DNA from: Mycoplasma leachii PG50
GTDB lineage: Bacteria; Bacillota_I; Bacilli_A; Mycoplasmatales; Mycoplasmataceae
DNA: 64,000 nt
NCBI RefSeq assembly: GCF_000183365.1
Contig: NC_014751.1
Coordinates: 1-64,000 of the forward strand
Reading direction: 5' to 3'
The position numbers and the translations under genes were made by a program. The notes under the pieces were generated by a model. It was not told the DNA's origin and did not search any database. It saw only the letters and a program-made list of their open reading frames with translations. Positions 1 to 10,809 of this stretch are shown piece after piece (the first letter of the stretch is position 1; each line of letters opens with the position of its first letter).

Positions 1-226
1 ACACTTATAAACTTAATTTTTAGCTTCTCTATTAAATGTATATAAAACTAAAAATTACTCACAAAAATATTAGTTAATTGTTGATAAGTTGATAAGTTAT
101 AGATTAGTGCAAATAATTAAGATTTCCTTTTTTATATTTTGTTAATATAACTATAATATATGGATTTTGTCCACGTTTTCCACATTTTTAACAAGTCTTT
201 AATTTATAATATCTTTGGAGATAAAT
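1..226. other. oriC: Replication origin region upstream of dnaA
   Basis: AT-rich DNA directly before dnaA. A perfect DnaA box in reverse orientation (TGTTGATAA, the complement of TTATCAACA) lies at 79-87, with a one-mismatch copy in tandem at 87-95. Forward near-matches TTTGTCCAC and TTTTCCACA occur near 166-184. The box cluster, AT-richness and adjacency to dnaA are the usual layout of a mollicute oriC. The dnaA promoter (-10 TATAAT near 152-157) sits between the two box groups, so DnaA binding could also control its own transcription; that part is inference. Confidence 0.8.
152..157 (+). promoter_or_regulatory. Likely -10 box of the dnaA promoter
   Basis: TATAAT at 152-157, with a weak TTGTTA-like -35 starting about 13-17 bases upstream. 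Transcription would start near 164, leaving a leader of about 60 bases that contains the forward DnaA-box-like sites and the TTGGAG ribosome binding site. Confidence 0.5.
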
Positions 227-1579
227 ATGAACATAAACGATATTTTAAAAGAACTCAAACTAAGTTTAATAACAAATAGAAATATTGATGAATCTATATA
301 TAACGACTATATAAAAACAATTAATATTTATAAAAAAGATTTATCTGATTATGTTGTTGTTGTTAAATCACAATTTGGCTTATTAGCTATAAAACAATTT
401 CGTCCAACTATTGAAAATGAGATAAAAAGAATTTTAAAAGAGCCAGTAAATATTAGTTTTACATATGAACAAGAATATAAAAAACAACTAGAAAAAACTG
501 AATTAATAAATAAAGATCATTCAAGTATTATTAGTAGAAAAGTTAAAAAAATAAATGAAAATACATTTGAAAATTTTGTAATTGGTTCAAGTAACGAACA
601 AGCTTTTATAGCAGTTCAAACAGTGAGTAAAAGTCCTGGAGTTTCTTATAATCCTCTATTTATTTATGGTGAATCTGGAATGGGAAAAACTCATTTATTA
701 AAAGCTGCAAAAAACTATATTGAATCTAATTTTTCTGATTTAAAAGTTAGTTATATGAGTGGTGATGAGTTTGCTAGAAAAGCAGTTGATATATTGCAAA
801 AAACTCATAAAGAAATTGAACAATTTAAAAATGAAGTATGTCAAAATGATGTTTTAATTATTGATGATGTTCAATTTTTAAGTTACAAAGAAAAAACTAA
901 TGAAATATTTTTTACTATTTTTAATAACTTTATAGAAAATGATAAACAGCTATTTTTTTCAAGTGATAAATCACCTGAATTATTAAATGGTTTTGATAAT
1001 AGATTAATTACTAGATTTAATATGGGATTAGGTATTGCTATTCAAAAACTAGATAATAAAACAGCAATAGCTATTATTAAAAAAGAAATTAAAAATCAAA
1101 ATATTAAATCAGAAGTTACTAGTGAAGCAATTAATTTTATTTCTAATTATTATTCAGATGATGTTAGAAAAATTAAGGGAAGTGTTTCAAGACTAAACTT
1201 TTGGTCTCAACAAAATCCAGAAGAAAAAACTATTACTATAGAAATAATTTCTGATCTATTTAGAGATATACCTACTTCAAAATTAGGTATTTTAAATGTT
1301 AAAAAAATTAAAGAAGTTGTTAGTGAAAAATATGGTATTTCAGTTAATGCAATTGATGGAAAAGCTAGAAGTAAGCTAATTGTAACAGCAAGACATATAG
1401 CAATGTATTTAACAAAAGAGATTTTAAATCACACTTTAGCTCAAATTGGAGAAGAATTTGGTGGTAGAGATCACACAACAGTTATTAATGCTGAAAGAAA
1501 AATAGAAGCCATGTTAAAAAAAGATAAACAATTAAAAAAGACTGTTGATATTTTAAAGAATAAAATTTTAACAAAATAA
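227..1579 (+). CDS. dnaA: Chromosomal replication initiator DnaA
   Basis: DnaA binds DnaA boxes at oriC, opens the duplex as an ATP-dependent oligomer and loads the replicative helicase. The 450-residue protein has an N-terminal domain I, an AAA+ core with Walker [10 protein letters not shown] near residues 148-156 and Walker [10 protein letters not shown] near 209-217, and a C-terminal DNA-binding domain IV with GRDHTTV near residue 415. An in-frame TTG lies 12 bases upstream, but that TTG is part of the TTGGAG ribosome binding site, so the ATG at 227 is the better start. Length and motif order are normal for the family. It lies beside oriC boxes and upstream of dnaN, the standard bacterial arrangement. 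Confidence 0.98.
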   Translation: MNINDILKELKLSLITNRNIDESIYNDYIKTINIYKKDLSDYVVVVKSQFGLLAIKQFRPTIENEIKRILKEPVNISFTYEQEYKKQLEKTELINKDHSSIISRKVKKINENTFENFVIGSSNEQAFIAVQTVSKSPGVSYNPLFIYGESGMGKTHLLKAAKNYIESNFSDLKVSYMSGDEFARKAVDILQKTHKEIEQFKNEVCQNDVLIIDDVQFLSYKEKTNEIFFTIFNNFIENDKQLFFSSDKSPELLNGFDNRLITRFNMGLGIAIQKLDNKTAIAIIKKEIKNQNIKSEVTSEAINFISNYYSDDVRKIKGSVSRLNFWSQQNPEEKTITIEIISDLFRDIPTSKLGILNVKKIKEVVSEKYGISVNAIDGKARSKLIVTARHIAMYLTKEILNHTLAQIGEEFGGRDHTTVINAERKIEAMLKKDKQLKKTVDILKNKILTK

Positions 1580-1741
1580 TAAAAATAACTATTTTAAATC
1601 TATGTTTTTATAAGTTATTCACAAATTAACCTCATAATAAGAATAATATTTTAGAAATATAATAAAGAAATAGAAATACAAAATACATCTTATTTTAATT
1701 TATTCTAAATTAAAATAAAAAAACATCTAAAAGGAGTAATT
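1580..1741. other. dnaA-dnaN intergenic region with a DnaA-box-like site
   Basis: 162 AT-rich bases. TTATTCACA at 1615-1623 differs from the DnaA-box consensus at one position, so this side of dnaA may be part of a bipartite origin. The ribosome binding site AAAGGAG lies just before dnaN. No other gene or RNA is apparent. Confidence 0.5.
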
Positions 1742-2869
1742 ATGAATTTTTCAATAAATAGAATGATTTTATTAGACAATTTATCAAAAGCTGCTAAAGT
1801 AATTGATTATAAAAATGTAAATCCAAGCTTATCAGGTATTTATTTAAATGTTTTAAATGATCAAATTAATGTTATTGCTACTAGTGGTATACTTTCTTTT
1901 AAAAGTATTTTAAATAATCAAAATTCAGATTTAGAAGTTAAACAAGAAGGTAAAGTTTTATTAAAACCTAAATATGTTTTAGAAATGCTAAGAAGATTAG
2001 ATGATCAATTTGTAGTATTTTCAATGGTTGAAGAAAATGAATTAATTATTAAAACTGATAATTCAGATTTTAGTGTTGGAGTTTTAAATTCAGAAGATTA
2101 TCCTTTAATTGGATTTAGAGAAAAAGGAATTGAATTTAATTTAAATCCTAAAGAAGTTAAAAAAACTATTTATCAAGTTTCTGTTTCAATGAATGAAAAT
2201 AATAAAAAATTAATTCTTACAGGTTTAAATTTAAAACTAACTAATAATCAAGCAATTTTTTCAACAACTGATTCATTTAGAATTAGTCAAAAGATTTTAG
2301 AAATTCAAAGTAATAATAATGAAGATATTGATATAACAATTCCTTTTAAAACTGCTTTAGAATTACCTAAATTATTAGATAATGCTGAAAATTTAAAAAT
2401 TATAATTGTTGAAGGATACATTACTTTTATAATTGATAATGTTATTTTTCAATCTAATTTAATTGATGGAAAATTCCCAAATGTTCAAATTGCTTTTCCA
2501 ACAAAATTTGAAACTATTATTACAGTAAAACAAAAATCAATTTTAAAAGTTTTATCAAGATTTGATTTAGTAGCAGATGATGGTTTACCAGCAATTGTAA
2601 ATATTAAAGTTAATGAAGATAAAATCGAATTTAAGAGTTTTATTTCAGAAGTTGGTAAGTATGAAGAAGATTTTGATAATTTTGTAATTGAAGGAAATAA
2701 AAGTTTATCAATTAGTTTTAATACAAGATTTTTAATTGATGCGATTAAAACTTTAAATGAAGATAGAATTGAACTAAAACTAATTAATCCAACTAAACCA
2801 ATTGTGATTAATAATGTTTATGATGAATATTTAAAACAAGTAATTCTTCCAACCTTTTTATCAAATTAA
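1742..2869 (+). CDS. dnaN: DNA polymerase III sliding clamp (beta subunit)
   Basis: The beta clamp is a ring-shaped dimer that tethers DNA polymerase III to DNA and acts as a docking site for replication and repair proteins. The 375-residue product matches the usual clamp length and has no break. Internal sequence such as SMNENNKKLILTGLNLKL and the C-terminal QVILPT(F)L pattern fit the third clamp domain. A strong AAAGGAG ribosome binding site precedes the ATG. The gene follows dnaA and is closed by a short hairpin (2868-2889), so it may be transcribed with dnaA or from its own promoter in the intergenic region. Confidence 0.97.
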   Translation: MNFSINRMILLDNLSKAAKVIDYKNVNPSLSGIYLNVLNDQINVIATSGILSFKSILNNQNSDLEVKQEGKVLLKPKYVLEMLRRLDDQFVVFSMVEENELIIKTDNSDFSVGVLNSEDYPLIGFREKGIEFNLNPKEVKKTIYQVSVSMNENNKKLILTGLNLKLTNNQAIFSTTDSFRISQKILEIQSNNNEDIDITIPFKTALELPKLLDNAENLKIIIVEGYITFIIDNVIFQSNLIDGKFPNVQIAFPTKFETIITVKQKSILKVLSRFDLVADDGLPAIVNIKVNEDKIEFKSFISEVGKYEEDFDNFVIEGNKSLSISFNTRFLIDAIKTLNEDRIELKLINPTKPIVINNVYDEYLKQVILPTFLSN

Positions 2870-2889
2870 TCCACTTAGTGGATTTTTAT
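2868..2889 (+). terminator. Intrinsic terminator after dnaN
   Basis: The 7-bp stem AATCCAC/GTGGATT with a TTA loop is followed by a T-rich run. It starts at the dnaN stop codon. The stem is short, so read-through into rnmV is plausible. Confidence 0.55.
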
Positions 2890-2905
2890 TTTTAAAATAA
2901 ATATT

Positions 2906-3439
2906 ATGAGTAAAATTAAACAAATTATAATTGTTGAAGGTAAAACTGATACCGACAAATTAAAAAGCATTTATGGAAATGATTTAAAAACTATTCAAAC
3001 AAAAGGATTAAGTTTAAATAAAAAAACTTTAGAAATGATTAAAGAATTTAATAATAAAATGGGTGTGATTATTTTTACTGATCCAGATGGAGCTGGTAAA
3101 AAAATAAGACAAACTATTATAGATTATTTAGATAATAAAGTTTTAAATGCTTTTATTAAAAAAGATGATATAAATAAAACTAGTAAAAAAGTTGGAATTG
3201 CTGAAGCTGGTGATGATGCTATTAGAAAAGCTTTAGATAATTTAATTATTTATGATAAAAATAATGTTTCTTTAAGTTGAACTGATTATATAAATAATGA
3301 TTTTTATTTAAAATCAAATAGAATAGTTATTTGTAAATATTTTAATTTTGATAATAATATTAGTTCTAAGACTTTGTTTAAATGATTAAATTGAATGAAT
3401 ATCTCAGTTGATGATATTAAAAAAATAATAGGTGAATAA
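2906..3439 (+). CDS. rnmV: Ribonuclease M5
   Basis: RNase M5 matures the ends of 5S rRNA in low-GC Gram-positives and mollicutes. The 177-residue protein is a TOPRIM-fold enzyme: IIVEGKTDTDKL at residues 7-18 holds the catalytic Glu, and FTDPDGAGKKIR near residues 56-67 holds the DxD motif. Three or more TGA codons must be read as Trp. Its TAA stop overlaps the ATG of rsmA by one base, and the rnmV-rsmA pair is a conserved neighbourhood. No clear ribosome binding site is visible before its ATG; the leader is very AT-rich. Confidence 0.93.
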
Positions 3440-4239
3440 TGAAAGCTAAAAAATACTATGGACAAAACTTTATTTCTGATTTAAATTTAATTAATAGAAT
3501 TGTTGATGTTTTAGATCAAAACAAAAACCAATTAATTATTGAAATTGGTCCAGGAAAGGGTGCTTTAACTAAAGAATTAGTTAAAAGATTTAATAAAGTT
3601 GTAGTTATTGAAATTGATCAAGATATGGTTGAAATTTTAAAAGCTAAATTTGATTATTCTAATTTAGAAATTATTCAAACTGATGTTTTAAAAATTGATT
3701 TAAAACAACTAATTAGTAAGTATGATTATGAAAAAATAAGTATTATTTCAAATACACCTTATTATATAACTAGTGAAATTTTATTTAAAACTTTACAAAT
3801 CAGTGATTTACTTACAAAAGCTGTTTTTATGTTACAAAAAGAAGTTGCCTTAAGAATTTGTAGTAATAAAAATGAAAATAACTACAATAATCTTTCGATT
3901 GCTTGTCAGTTTTATAGTCAAAGAAACTTTGAGTTTGTAGTTAATAGGAAAATGTTTTATCCAATTCCTAAAGTTGATTCAGCAATTATTAGTTTAACTT
4001 TTAATGATATTTATAAAAAGCAAATTAATGATGATAAAAAGTTTATCGAATTTGTTAGAATTCTTTTTAATAATAAAAGAAAGACTATTTTAAATAACTT
4101 AAATAATATTATTCAAAATAAAAATAAAGCATTAGAATATTTAAAAATCTCAAATATTAGTAGTAATTTGAGACCAGAACAACTAGATATAGATGAATAT
4201 ATAAAATTATTTAACCTGATCTATACTAGTAATTTTTAA
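3439..4239 (+). CDS. rsmA: 16S rRNA dimethyladenosine transferase
   Basis: RsmA (KsgA) uses S-adenosylmethionine to dimethylate two adjacent adenines near the 3' end of 16S rRNA during 30S maturation; loss gives kasugamycin resistance in other bacteria. The 266-residue protein starts with the family signature (KKYGQNF-like KYYGQNFISD), then the SAM-binding IEIGPGKGALT near residues 34-44, and the target-base motif NTPYYIT near residue 105 (NxPY). Length is normal. It overlaps rnmV by one base (TAATG), so translation is probably coupled. The C-terminal helical domain is intact. Confidence 0.96.
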   Translation: MKAKKYYGQNFISDLNLINRIVDVLDQNKNQLIIEIGPGKGALTKELVKRFNKVVVIEIDQDMVEILKAKFDYSNLEIIQTDVLKIDLKQLISKYDYEKISIISNTPYYITSEILFKTLQISDLLTKAVFMLQKEVALRICSNKNENNYNNLSIACQFYSQRNFEFVVNRKMFYPIPKVDSAIISLTFNDIYKKQINDDKKFIEFVRILFNNKRKTILNNLNNIIQNKNKALEYLKISNISSNLRPEQLDIDEYIKLFNLIYTSNF

Positions 4240-4304
4240 ATTTATATAATCAAAATATAGACAAATATAGACAAAACTAAGTTAGAAACAAAAGGATTGA
4301 ATTT

Positions 4305-5393
4305 ATGATTAATGATTTTCAAGAAATAACCTTAGAAGATCTAGAACAAAATAATTTTAAGTTAAAAGAAAATAAAGTTAAATTTCAATTTTTAATGAGA
4401 TTTTCTCTAGTTTTTTCTAATATTTTTACTCATATTTTTTTATTTTTATTAATTATTATTAGTGGCTTATTTTTTGGGTTACGTTACACTTATTATAATT
4501 ATAAAGTTGATTTAATTACTAATGTTGATAAGATAAAACCTTCTATTCCTAAATTAAAAGAAATATATAAAGAAGCTCTTGAAGTAGTAGATGAAGTTAA
4601 AAAAGAAACAGATAAAAACTCAAAAGATAGTTTAATTAATAAAATAGATGAAGTTAGAGGGATTGTAAAAGAAATTACTAGTATAGCTAGAGAGTTTGAT
4701 GAAAAGAGTAAAGAAGTTAAACCTAAAGTAGATGAAGTTATAAAAGATGGTAATCAAGTAACTAAGCATTTAGATGAAGTAACTAAAGAAATTGAAAAAT
4801 TACAAAAAAACGGTAGTGGAATAGTTGGGAGAATCAGCAGAAATGTTCCAGATGATTTAAATGTTCTTGGTACTATTGCAAATGAGTTTGTAGGAGATGT
4901 TAATTCTGTTAAAGATTCTGTAGAAAAAATTGCTGAATTAGCTAAAAAAATATCTGAGGAAGGTAAAAAAATAACTTCTAATGTTGAAGTTATTAAAAAT
5001 GAAGTTGAATACTTTACAGGCAAGAGTAAAGAACCTTTAAAAGATATTGACAAAATAAAACAAATATATGATAAAAAATTTCCTATATTTGAAAAGAATA
5101 ATAAAAAATTACAAGAAATTTGAAATAAATTAATGGGAATTTATAACCAATTTACAGTAGAAGAAACTAAAAGTGACTATTACAATTATATTATTTACAT
5201 ATTAATATTTTTGATAATTGATTCATTAGCCTTATTAGTAATTACTTATATGTCAATGATAAGTAAAACTATAAAAAAGGTATTATTATTTTACATATTT
5301 GGTCTTTTAAGTTTTAATCCTATTGTTTGAGTTTCAATAATAATAAGTTTATTTTCAAGACCAATAAAAAATAAAAAAAATAAGTTTAGTTAA
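4305..5393 (+). CDS. Coiled-coil membrane protein of unknown function
   Basis: I do not recognise a named family. The 362-residue product (TGA read as Trp) has a hydrophobic segment near residues 33-58, a long Lys/Glu-rich central part from about residue 75 to 270 with heptad-like spacing typical of coiled coil (repeated EVxKEI and VDEV patterns), and two hydrophobic segments near the C-terminus at about 287-312 and 325-345. It is likely an inner-membrane protein with a large coiled-coil domain on one side. A ribosome binding site (AAAGGA) lies 8 bases before the ATG at 4305. The gene stands alone between rsmA and the SRP RNA. Confidence 0.75.
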
Positions 5394-5463
5394 TTTTTTA
5401 TTAATAATAAAAGCTATAACTACTACTTAATTGAATAATAGACAAAAATATAATATAATTATA

Positions 5464-5546
5464 AAGCCGCGATAAGAATAACGTCTGAACGAGTTAGAAC
5501 CGGAAGGTAGCAGCTATAAGGAAAAGTGTTCTGTATTGCGGTTTTT
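5464..5546 (+). ncRNA. ffs: Signal recognition particle RNA (4.5S/scRNA)
   Basis: The apical hairpin hallmark is present: GAACCGGAAGGTAGCAGC, with the GGAA tetraloop and the conserved asymmetric internal loop that binds Ffh. Flanks AAAGCCGC and GCGGTTTTTT pair to close the molecule and serve as the terminator. The short length (about 80 nt) without an Alu domain is usual for mollicutes. It works with Ffh in co-translational membrane targeting. A promoter-like TATAAT lies about 12 bases upstream (AATATAATTATAAAG). Confidence 0.93.
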
Positions 5547-5561
5547 TATTTGGAGAAAATT

Positions 5562-6005
5562 ATGGATGATTTTAATAATATATTAGATCTACTAATCAAT
5601 GAATCTAAAAAAACAATAAAACATAATGATATACCAGTTAGTTGTTGTATTATTGATAGTAATAACAATATTTTAAGTTTAGCTATTAATAGTAGATATA
5701 AAAATAAAGACATTTCTCAACATGCTGAAATTAATGTAATAAATAATTTAATTAATAAACTTAATAATTTTAATTTATCTAAATATAAGTTAATTACTAC
5801 TTTAGAACCTTGTATGATGTGTTATTCAGCAATTAAACAAGTAAAAATAAATACTATTTATTATCTAGTTGAAAGTTATAAATTTGGCATTAAAAACAAT
5901 TACAGTATAAATGATCAAAATCTTAATTTAATTCAAATAAAAAACCAAAAAAAGCAAACAGAATATATAAAATTACTTAATAATTTTTTTATTAATAAAA
6001 GATAA
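5562..6005 (+). CDS. tadA: tRNA-specific adenosine deaminase
   Basis: TadA converts A34 to inosine in the tRNA-Arg anticodon. The 147-residue cytidine-deaminase-fold protein has the zinc motifs HAEI near residue 55 (catalytic Glu) and EPCMMC near residues 83-88. The start chosen is the ATG at 5562, which has TTGGAG a few bases upstream; a longer reading frame running back into the SRP RNA is rejected because it would begin inside ffs. The gene lies directly behind ffs, as it does in many Gram-positives. Confidence 0.93.
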   Translation: MDDFNNILDLLINESKKTIKHNDIPVSCCIIDSNNNILSLAINSRYKNKDISQHAEINVINNLINKLNNFNLSKYKLITTLEPCMMCYSAIKQVKINTIYYLVESYKFGIKNNYSINDQNLNLIQIKNQKKQTEYIKLLNNFFINKR

Positions 6006-6084
6006 ATATTTATCATTCCTACTAGTATTTGTTTATCTAATCAAGTATTAATATAAGATAAAATTATATTAGTTGGAGGCTAAA

Positions 6085-8079
6085 ATGAATACAAATAAAC
6101 AATCTTTATATAGGGCTTATAGACCAAAAGATTTTAGTAGCGTTGCTGGACATAACAATATAAAAGAAATTTTAGAAAAGCAAATTAAAGATAATAGAAT
6201 TAACCATGCTTTATTGTTTTCTGGTCAAAGAGGAACTGGAAAAACAAGTGTTGCTAGAATTTTTGCAAAAACTATTAATTGTTTAAATTTAATTGGTTCA
6301 AAAGCTTGTGAACAATGTAATAATTGCAAATTAGCAAATGAAAATCAATTAATTGATATTATTGAAATCGATGCTGCTTCAAATAATGGTGTTGATGAAA
6401 TTAGAGAAATTAAAAATTCAGTTTCAACTTTACCAATAAATAGTAAATATAAAGTTTATATTATTGATGAAGTTCATATGTTAACAAAACAAGCTTTTAA
6501 TGCTTTGTTAAAAACTTTAGAAGAACCTCCAGTTTATGCAATTTTTATTTTAGCAACTACTGAATTTAATAAAATCCCTCAAACTATTTTGTCTAGATGT
6601 CAAATTTTTAATTTTACAAAAATTAAAAAAAACTCTTTAAAGAATCGTTTGCAATACATAGTAAATCAAGAAAATTATCAGATTGAAAAAGAAGTTTTAG
6701 ATGAAATATTTTATCTTTCAGAAGGTTCTTTAAGAGATGCAATTAATATTTTAGAACAACTAATGTTAGCTACAAATAATCTAATTACTATAAAAAATTT
6801 AAAAGCAATTTTTTTAATTGCAACAAAACAAGAGCAATTGCAAGTGATTCATCAATCATTAAATAATGACACTAATTCTATTATTTCTTATTTTCAAAAA
6901 GCAAATGATCAAGGAATGAATTGAGATGTTTTTGCTTTAGGTTTAATTGAAATTTTAAAAGAAATTATTGAGTATAAATTAACTAATAATAATGAGTTTT
7001 TAAACATATTAGAAGAAGATGAAGTTAAACAATTTGTCAATATTGATGTTAATCATCTTTTTTTACTATCAGATAATTTAGCTGAAGCTTACTTTAAAAC
7101 AAAAGCTGCAAACATTAGCTTTAACTACTTATTATTAAGTTTGTTAAAAACTATTAATTCAAACAATAAACAAGAAAATATACAAACAATTAATCAAAAT
7201 ACAAACAAAAAAGAATCTATTAATTCATTAGAAGAACAAGTTGCTATAAAACAAAATTATGTTGAAGAGTTTGTTGTTAATAATAAAAAAACAGATAAGT
7301 CTGTTGATGAAATTTTTATTAAACCAAATATTAAAAATGAATCAATAAATCAACAAGAAATCCAATCAGTAAAAAAAGAAGAGATTTTTAATAACGAAGT
7401 TGAACAAGAAAGTAATTTTAATGAGTTAATTAATAATTATGATGAACAAGATAGTGATTTTAAATTTGTAAATATTAATCAAGAATTAGAACTAACTAGT
7501 AAGTTTTGTAAAACGTTTAGTGAATTAAAATCGAAATTTAATGTTTGTGTTTCTAATTCTATAGATAGTAAAGTTAAAATGCTTTCAAATGATGATTTAA
7601 TTAGTATTTTTATTCAAACAAAATATTATAAAGACAATAAAAAAATTCTAGAAAATTTATTTGAAGAACTTTTTAAAGAACAAGATAATACTTTAATTAA
7701 CCCTAGTCAAGCTACTGAATTGTTTATGTTAATAGATAGTAAAATTATTTCTTTTACTAATGAAGTAATTATTGTAAAAACTCAAACTAAAACCCAGTCT
7801 AATTTAATTAATGATTCAATGTTAGATGAACATGTTTTACAAGCAATTTTTAAATGATTTAAAAAACCTTATATAATTTTTGCTATTGATAAACTGAAAT
7901 GAGATGAAATCAAAACTATCTTTATGGATTTAAAAAGTAAAAATAGACTATCTGGATATAATTTAATTGATCAAAAGCAATTAAAAGAAAAATATTTAAC
8001 AATTAACAATAAACTTGATGAAGATTTAATTAATAAAGCAAAAGATCTTTTTAATGATGATTTTATGATAGGTGATTAA
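6085..8079 (+). CDS. dnaX: DNA polymerase III subunits gamma/tau
   Basis: DnaX is the ATPase of the clamp loader. The 664-residue protein has Walker A GQRGTGKTS at residues 47-55, a four-cysteine zinc module (CLNLIGSKACEQCNNC), Walker B IIDEVH, and the EEPP/SRCQ sensor region of the AAA+ clamp-loader family; the C-terminal half is Asn/Lys-rich and variable, as expected for tau. Several TGA codons encode Trp. The ATG at 6085 follows TTGGAGG; an upstream TTG lies inside that ribosome binding site. It heads a compact run dnaX-recR-tmk-holB-trmN6 with overlaps or gaps of a few bases. The usual ybaB gene between dnaX and recR is absent. Confidence 0.96.
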
Positions 8080-8080
8080 A

Positions 8081-8671
8081 ATGCCAGAAAGTATATTTAA
8101 TGAAATTGTAGAATCAATTAGAACTAATGAGGGATTAACTAAAAAAACTTCAGAAAGATTATTAGTGAATTTGTTATTAAATAAAGATAAACTTAATGAA
8201 TTTATTAATCAACTAAATAAAGTTAGCCAACTAATTTCAACTTGTAAAATATGTGGATATTTAAGTGAAAATGAGAAATGTTTAGTATGTAGTTTAGATA
8301 ATAGAAATCAAAATATAATTTGTATAGTTTCAACAATTTTAGATGCAAAAAACATAGAAACTGCAAATAAGTATAAAGGAGTTTATCATATTTTAAATGG
8401 TGAAATTAATCTAAATAAAAACATTACATTTGATAAGTTAAATATTAGTTCTATTTTTAAAAGAGTTAATGACAATACTGAAATTATTTTAGCTTTAAAC
8501 TCTACTTTTGAAGGCGAACTAACTGCTAATTATTTATATAAACTACTAAGTACTAAAAATGTTAAAATCACAAGATTAGCCAAGGGAATGCCAATGGGGG
8601 CTAGTTTAGATTATATGGATGAATTTACTTTACAAAGTGCATTTATTAATAGAAAAAAATATGGAGAATAA
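8081..8671 (+). CDS. recR: Recombination mediator RecR
   Basis: RecR acts with RecO (and RecF) to load RecA on SSB-coated single-stranded DNA at gaps. The 196-residue protein has an N-terminal helix-hairpin-helix region, a C4 zinc finger ([16 protein letters not shown] near residues 54-69) and a TOPRIM domain with the conserved [17 protein letters not shown] tail. The start is the ATG at 8081, one base after the dnaX stop; an in-frame GTG nine bases upstream lies inside dnaX. It ends two bases before tmk, so it is co-transcribed and probably translationally coupled. Confidence 0.95.
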   Translation: MPESIFNEIVESIRTNEGLTKKTSERLLVNLLLNKDKLNEFINQLNKVSQLISTCKICGYLSENEKCLVCSLDNRNQNIICIVSTILDAKNIETANKYKGVYHILNGEINLNKNITFDKLNISSIFKRVNDNTEIILALNSTFEGELTANYLYKLLSTKNVKITRLAKGMPMGASLDYMDEFTLQSAFINRKKYGE

Positions 8672-8673
8672 AA

Positions 8674-9315
8674 ATGTTTATTACATTTGAAGGAATGGAT
8701 GGTAGTGGAAAAACTACTGCTTTACTAAAAGTAAAAGAAGAACTAGAAAGGTTAAATTACAAAGTTTTAATTACAAGAGAACCTGGTGGAGAAGTTATTG
8801 CTGAGCAAATTAGACAAATTATTTTAGACAATAAAAATAAAAATATGGATGTATGGACTGAAGCTTTACTTTTTATAGCTTCAAGAAATCAACATTTACA
8901 AAAAGTAATAAAACCAGCTTTAGAAAAAAATATTATTGTTATTTCAGATCGCTTTATTGATTCAACTAGTGCTTATCAAGGAAGTGCTAGAAATATTGGT
9001 GTTGATGTAGTTAATCAAGTTCAACAAATTGTTTTAAAAAATTGTTTACCTGATTTAACATTATTTTTTGATGTTTCTTTTAGTGAAGCTGAAAAAAGAA
9101 TGCAACTAAGAGGAGAAAGTTCAAAAAATAGACTAGATGAAGAAGAAAATAATTTTAAGCAAAAAGTTTATCAAGGATATTTAGAACTAATTAAAAATAA
9201 CCCTGAACGTATTAAAGTAATTGATGCTAATAAAGATATTGATCAAGTTTATAATCAAGCTATAAAAATAATTTTAGAAAAACTTAAAGAAAATGAAAAA
9301 AGAACAAGTAATTAG
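8674..9315 (+). CDS. tmk: Thymidylate kinase
   Basis: Tmk phosphorylates dTMP to dTDP in the dTTP pathway. The 213-residue P-loop kinase has GMDGSGKTT at residues 7-15, the DR(F) motif [14 protein letters not shown] near residues 90-103 and a LID-like [10 protein letters not shown] near 148-157. ATG at 8674 with GGAG upstream, two bases after recR. Its 3' end overlaps the start of holB by 23 bases in another frame, so holB translation probably depends on tmk translation. Confidence 0.97.
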   Translation: MFITFEGMDGSGKTTALLKVKEELERLNYKVLITREPGGEVIAEQIRQIILDNKNKNMDVWTEALLFIASRNQHLQKVIKPALEKNIIVISDRFIDSTSAYQGSARNIGVDVVNQVQQIVLKNCLPDLTLFFDVSFSEAEKRMQLRGESSKNRLDEEENNFKQKVYQGYLELIKNNPERIKVIDANKDIDQVYNQAIKIILEKLKENEKRTSN

Positions 9316-10036
9316 TAGATTAAAAAAACTAATTGATAATAATAATTTATTTTCTAATATTATTTTAAATTGTAAAAATGAAGAAATTAGTTTAGATGTA
9401 GTTGAACAAATTATTTATTATGCTTTTAGTAAAAATTTAGAAAATCTTGATTTTAATAAACTAAAAGAACAAATTAAAAATAATACACATATTGACATAT
9501 TAACAATTGGAAATAATAATGTAGTAATAACAAATCAAGAAGTTTTAAATCTAATTAATAAAATGTCACTATCAGCAACAGGAAAACAAAACATTAAGTT
9601 TTTTATAATTAAAAATGCTCAAAATCTTAAATTAAGTGCTGCTAATTCTTTATTAAAATTTTTAGAAGAACCACCAGTTAATACTTATGGAATTTTACTA
9701 ACTAATAATTATAGTGAAATTATTAATACTATTTGATCACGTTGTCAGTTAATTAATATAGATAATGAAACTCAATTAGATAACAAACTTAACAGATTTG
9801 AAGAATTATTAATATCTAAAAATAAAGATGAGATTTTGTTATTTAATAAAGAAATGAAAGCTATGAATAAAATTGAATTAGTTAAAATGATTGATGATGC
9901 ATATAATAGAACCATTATTTATCAATTTGCTAATTTGATTAGTTGTACTTTAGAAATACTAGATGATTTAAAATTTTTACCACTTACAAACATAGCTATA
10001 GATAATTATTTAATTAGAATTGTAGAGCAAATTTAA
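9293..10036 (+). CDS. holB: DNA polymerase III delta-prime subunit
   Basis: Delta-prime is a structural AAA+ subunit of the clamp loader. The 247-residue protein has the [11 protein letters not shown] motif near residues 121-131 followed by SRCQL, as in DnaX and HolB, but no intact Walker A, which is normal for delta-prime. A TGA at 9734 must be read as Trp. It is shorter than the E. coli protein (334) but typical of mollicutes. It overlaps tmk by 23 bases at its start and trmN6 by one base (TAATG) at its end. Confidence 0.9.
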
Positions 10037-10758
10037 TGAAAGTTTTAAATGATTTATTAGGATATAAAAATAGAAAATTATATCAAGATAACAAGATGTT
10101 TAATTTTACTTTAGATAGTGTGTTAGTGGCTAGGTTTTGTAATTTAAATAGTAAGAAAAAGAAGATTTGTGATTTTGGAACTAATAATGCTGTTATTCCT
10201 TTAATTTTATCTAAATATACAAGAGCAAAAATTATTGGAGTTGAAATTCAACATAAAGCAGTTGAAATAGCAAAACAAAATATTAAATTAAATAATCTAG
10301 AAGAACAAATTGAAATTGTGCATACTGATATTAAAGAGTTTAGTAAATTACATAATCAAGAATTTGATTTAGTTGTATGTAATCCTCCTTTTTTTAAAAT
10401 GAATGGTAACCCAAAATTAAAAGAAATTTCTTTAGAAGTTGCTAATGCTAGACATGAATTATTAATTACTTTAGAAGATATTATTAAAAGTGCCTCTAGA
10501 TGTTTAAAAAATGGTGGTAATTTTACTATAGTTCATAGAAGTGAAAGATTAAGTGAAATCATTAATTTATTTTATAAATACAATATTTATCCAAAAAGAC
10601 TAAGATTAATTCAATCTAAAAAAACAGATAATGCAAAAATGATTTTACTTGATGGAACATATCAAGGAAATGAAGGAATGGAGATATTACCTACTTTAAT
10701 TACACATAATGATGATGAAACTTATACTGATGAGTTATTAAAATACTTTCATGATTAA
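10036..10758 (+). CDS. trmN6: tRNA1(Val) adenine-37 N6-methyltransferase family protein
   Basis: A 240-residue class I SAM-dependent methyltransferase. DFGTNNAVIPLIL near residues 45-57 is the SAM-binding loop, and VCNPPFF near residues 114-120 is the NPPF/Y catalytic motif of N6-adenine methyltransferases. Family members of this size located after holB (YabB/YfiC group) modify tRNA; the exact substrate here is inferred from that context. It shares one base with holB and closes the dnaX operon. Confidence 0.85.
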   Translation: MKVLNDLLGYKNRKLYQDNKMFNFTLDSVLVARFCNLNSKKKKICDFGTNNAVIPLILSKYTRAKIIGVEIQHKAVEIAKQNIKLNNLEEQIEIVHTDIKEFSKLHNQEFDLVVCNPPFFKMNGNPKLKEISLEVANARHELLITLEDIIKSASRCLKNGGNFTIVHRSERLSEIINLFYKYNIYPKRLRLIQSKKTDNAKMILLDGTYQGNEGMEILPTLITHNDDETYTDELLKYFHD

Positions 10759-10809
10759 TAATTATTTAAGTTTATTAAGTATTATAATTCAAATAGAAAG
10801 AATAACTAT

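Noticed and set aside
4754..5053. Minus-strand frame opposite the coiled-coil membrane protein
   Set aside because: It lies entirely inside a well-supported gene and owes its length to the Lys/Glu-rich coding of the other strand.
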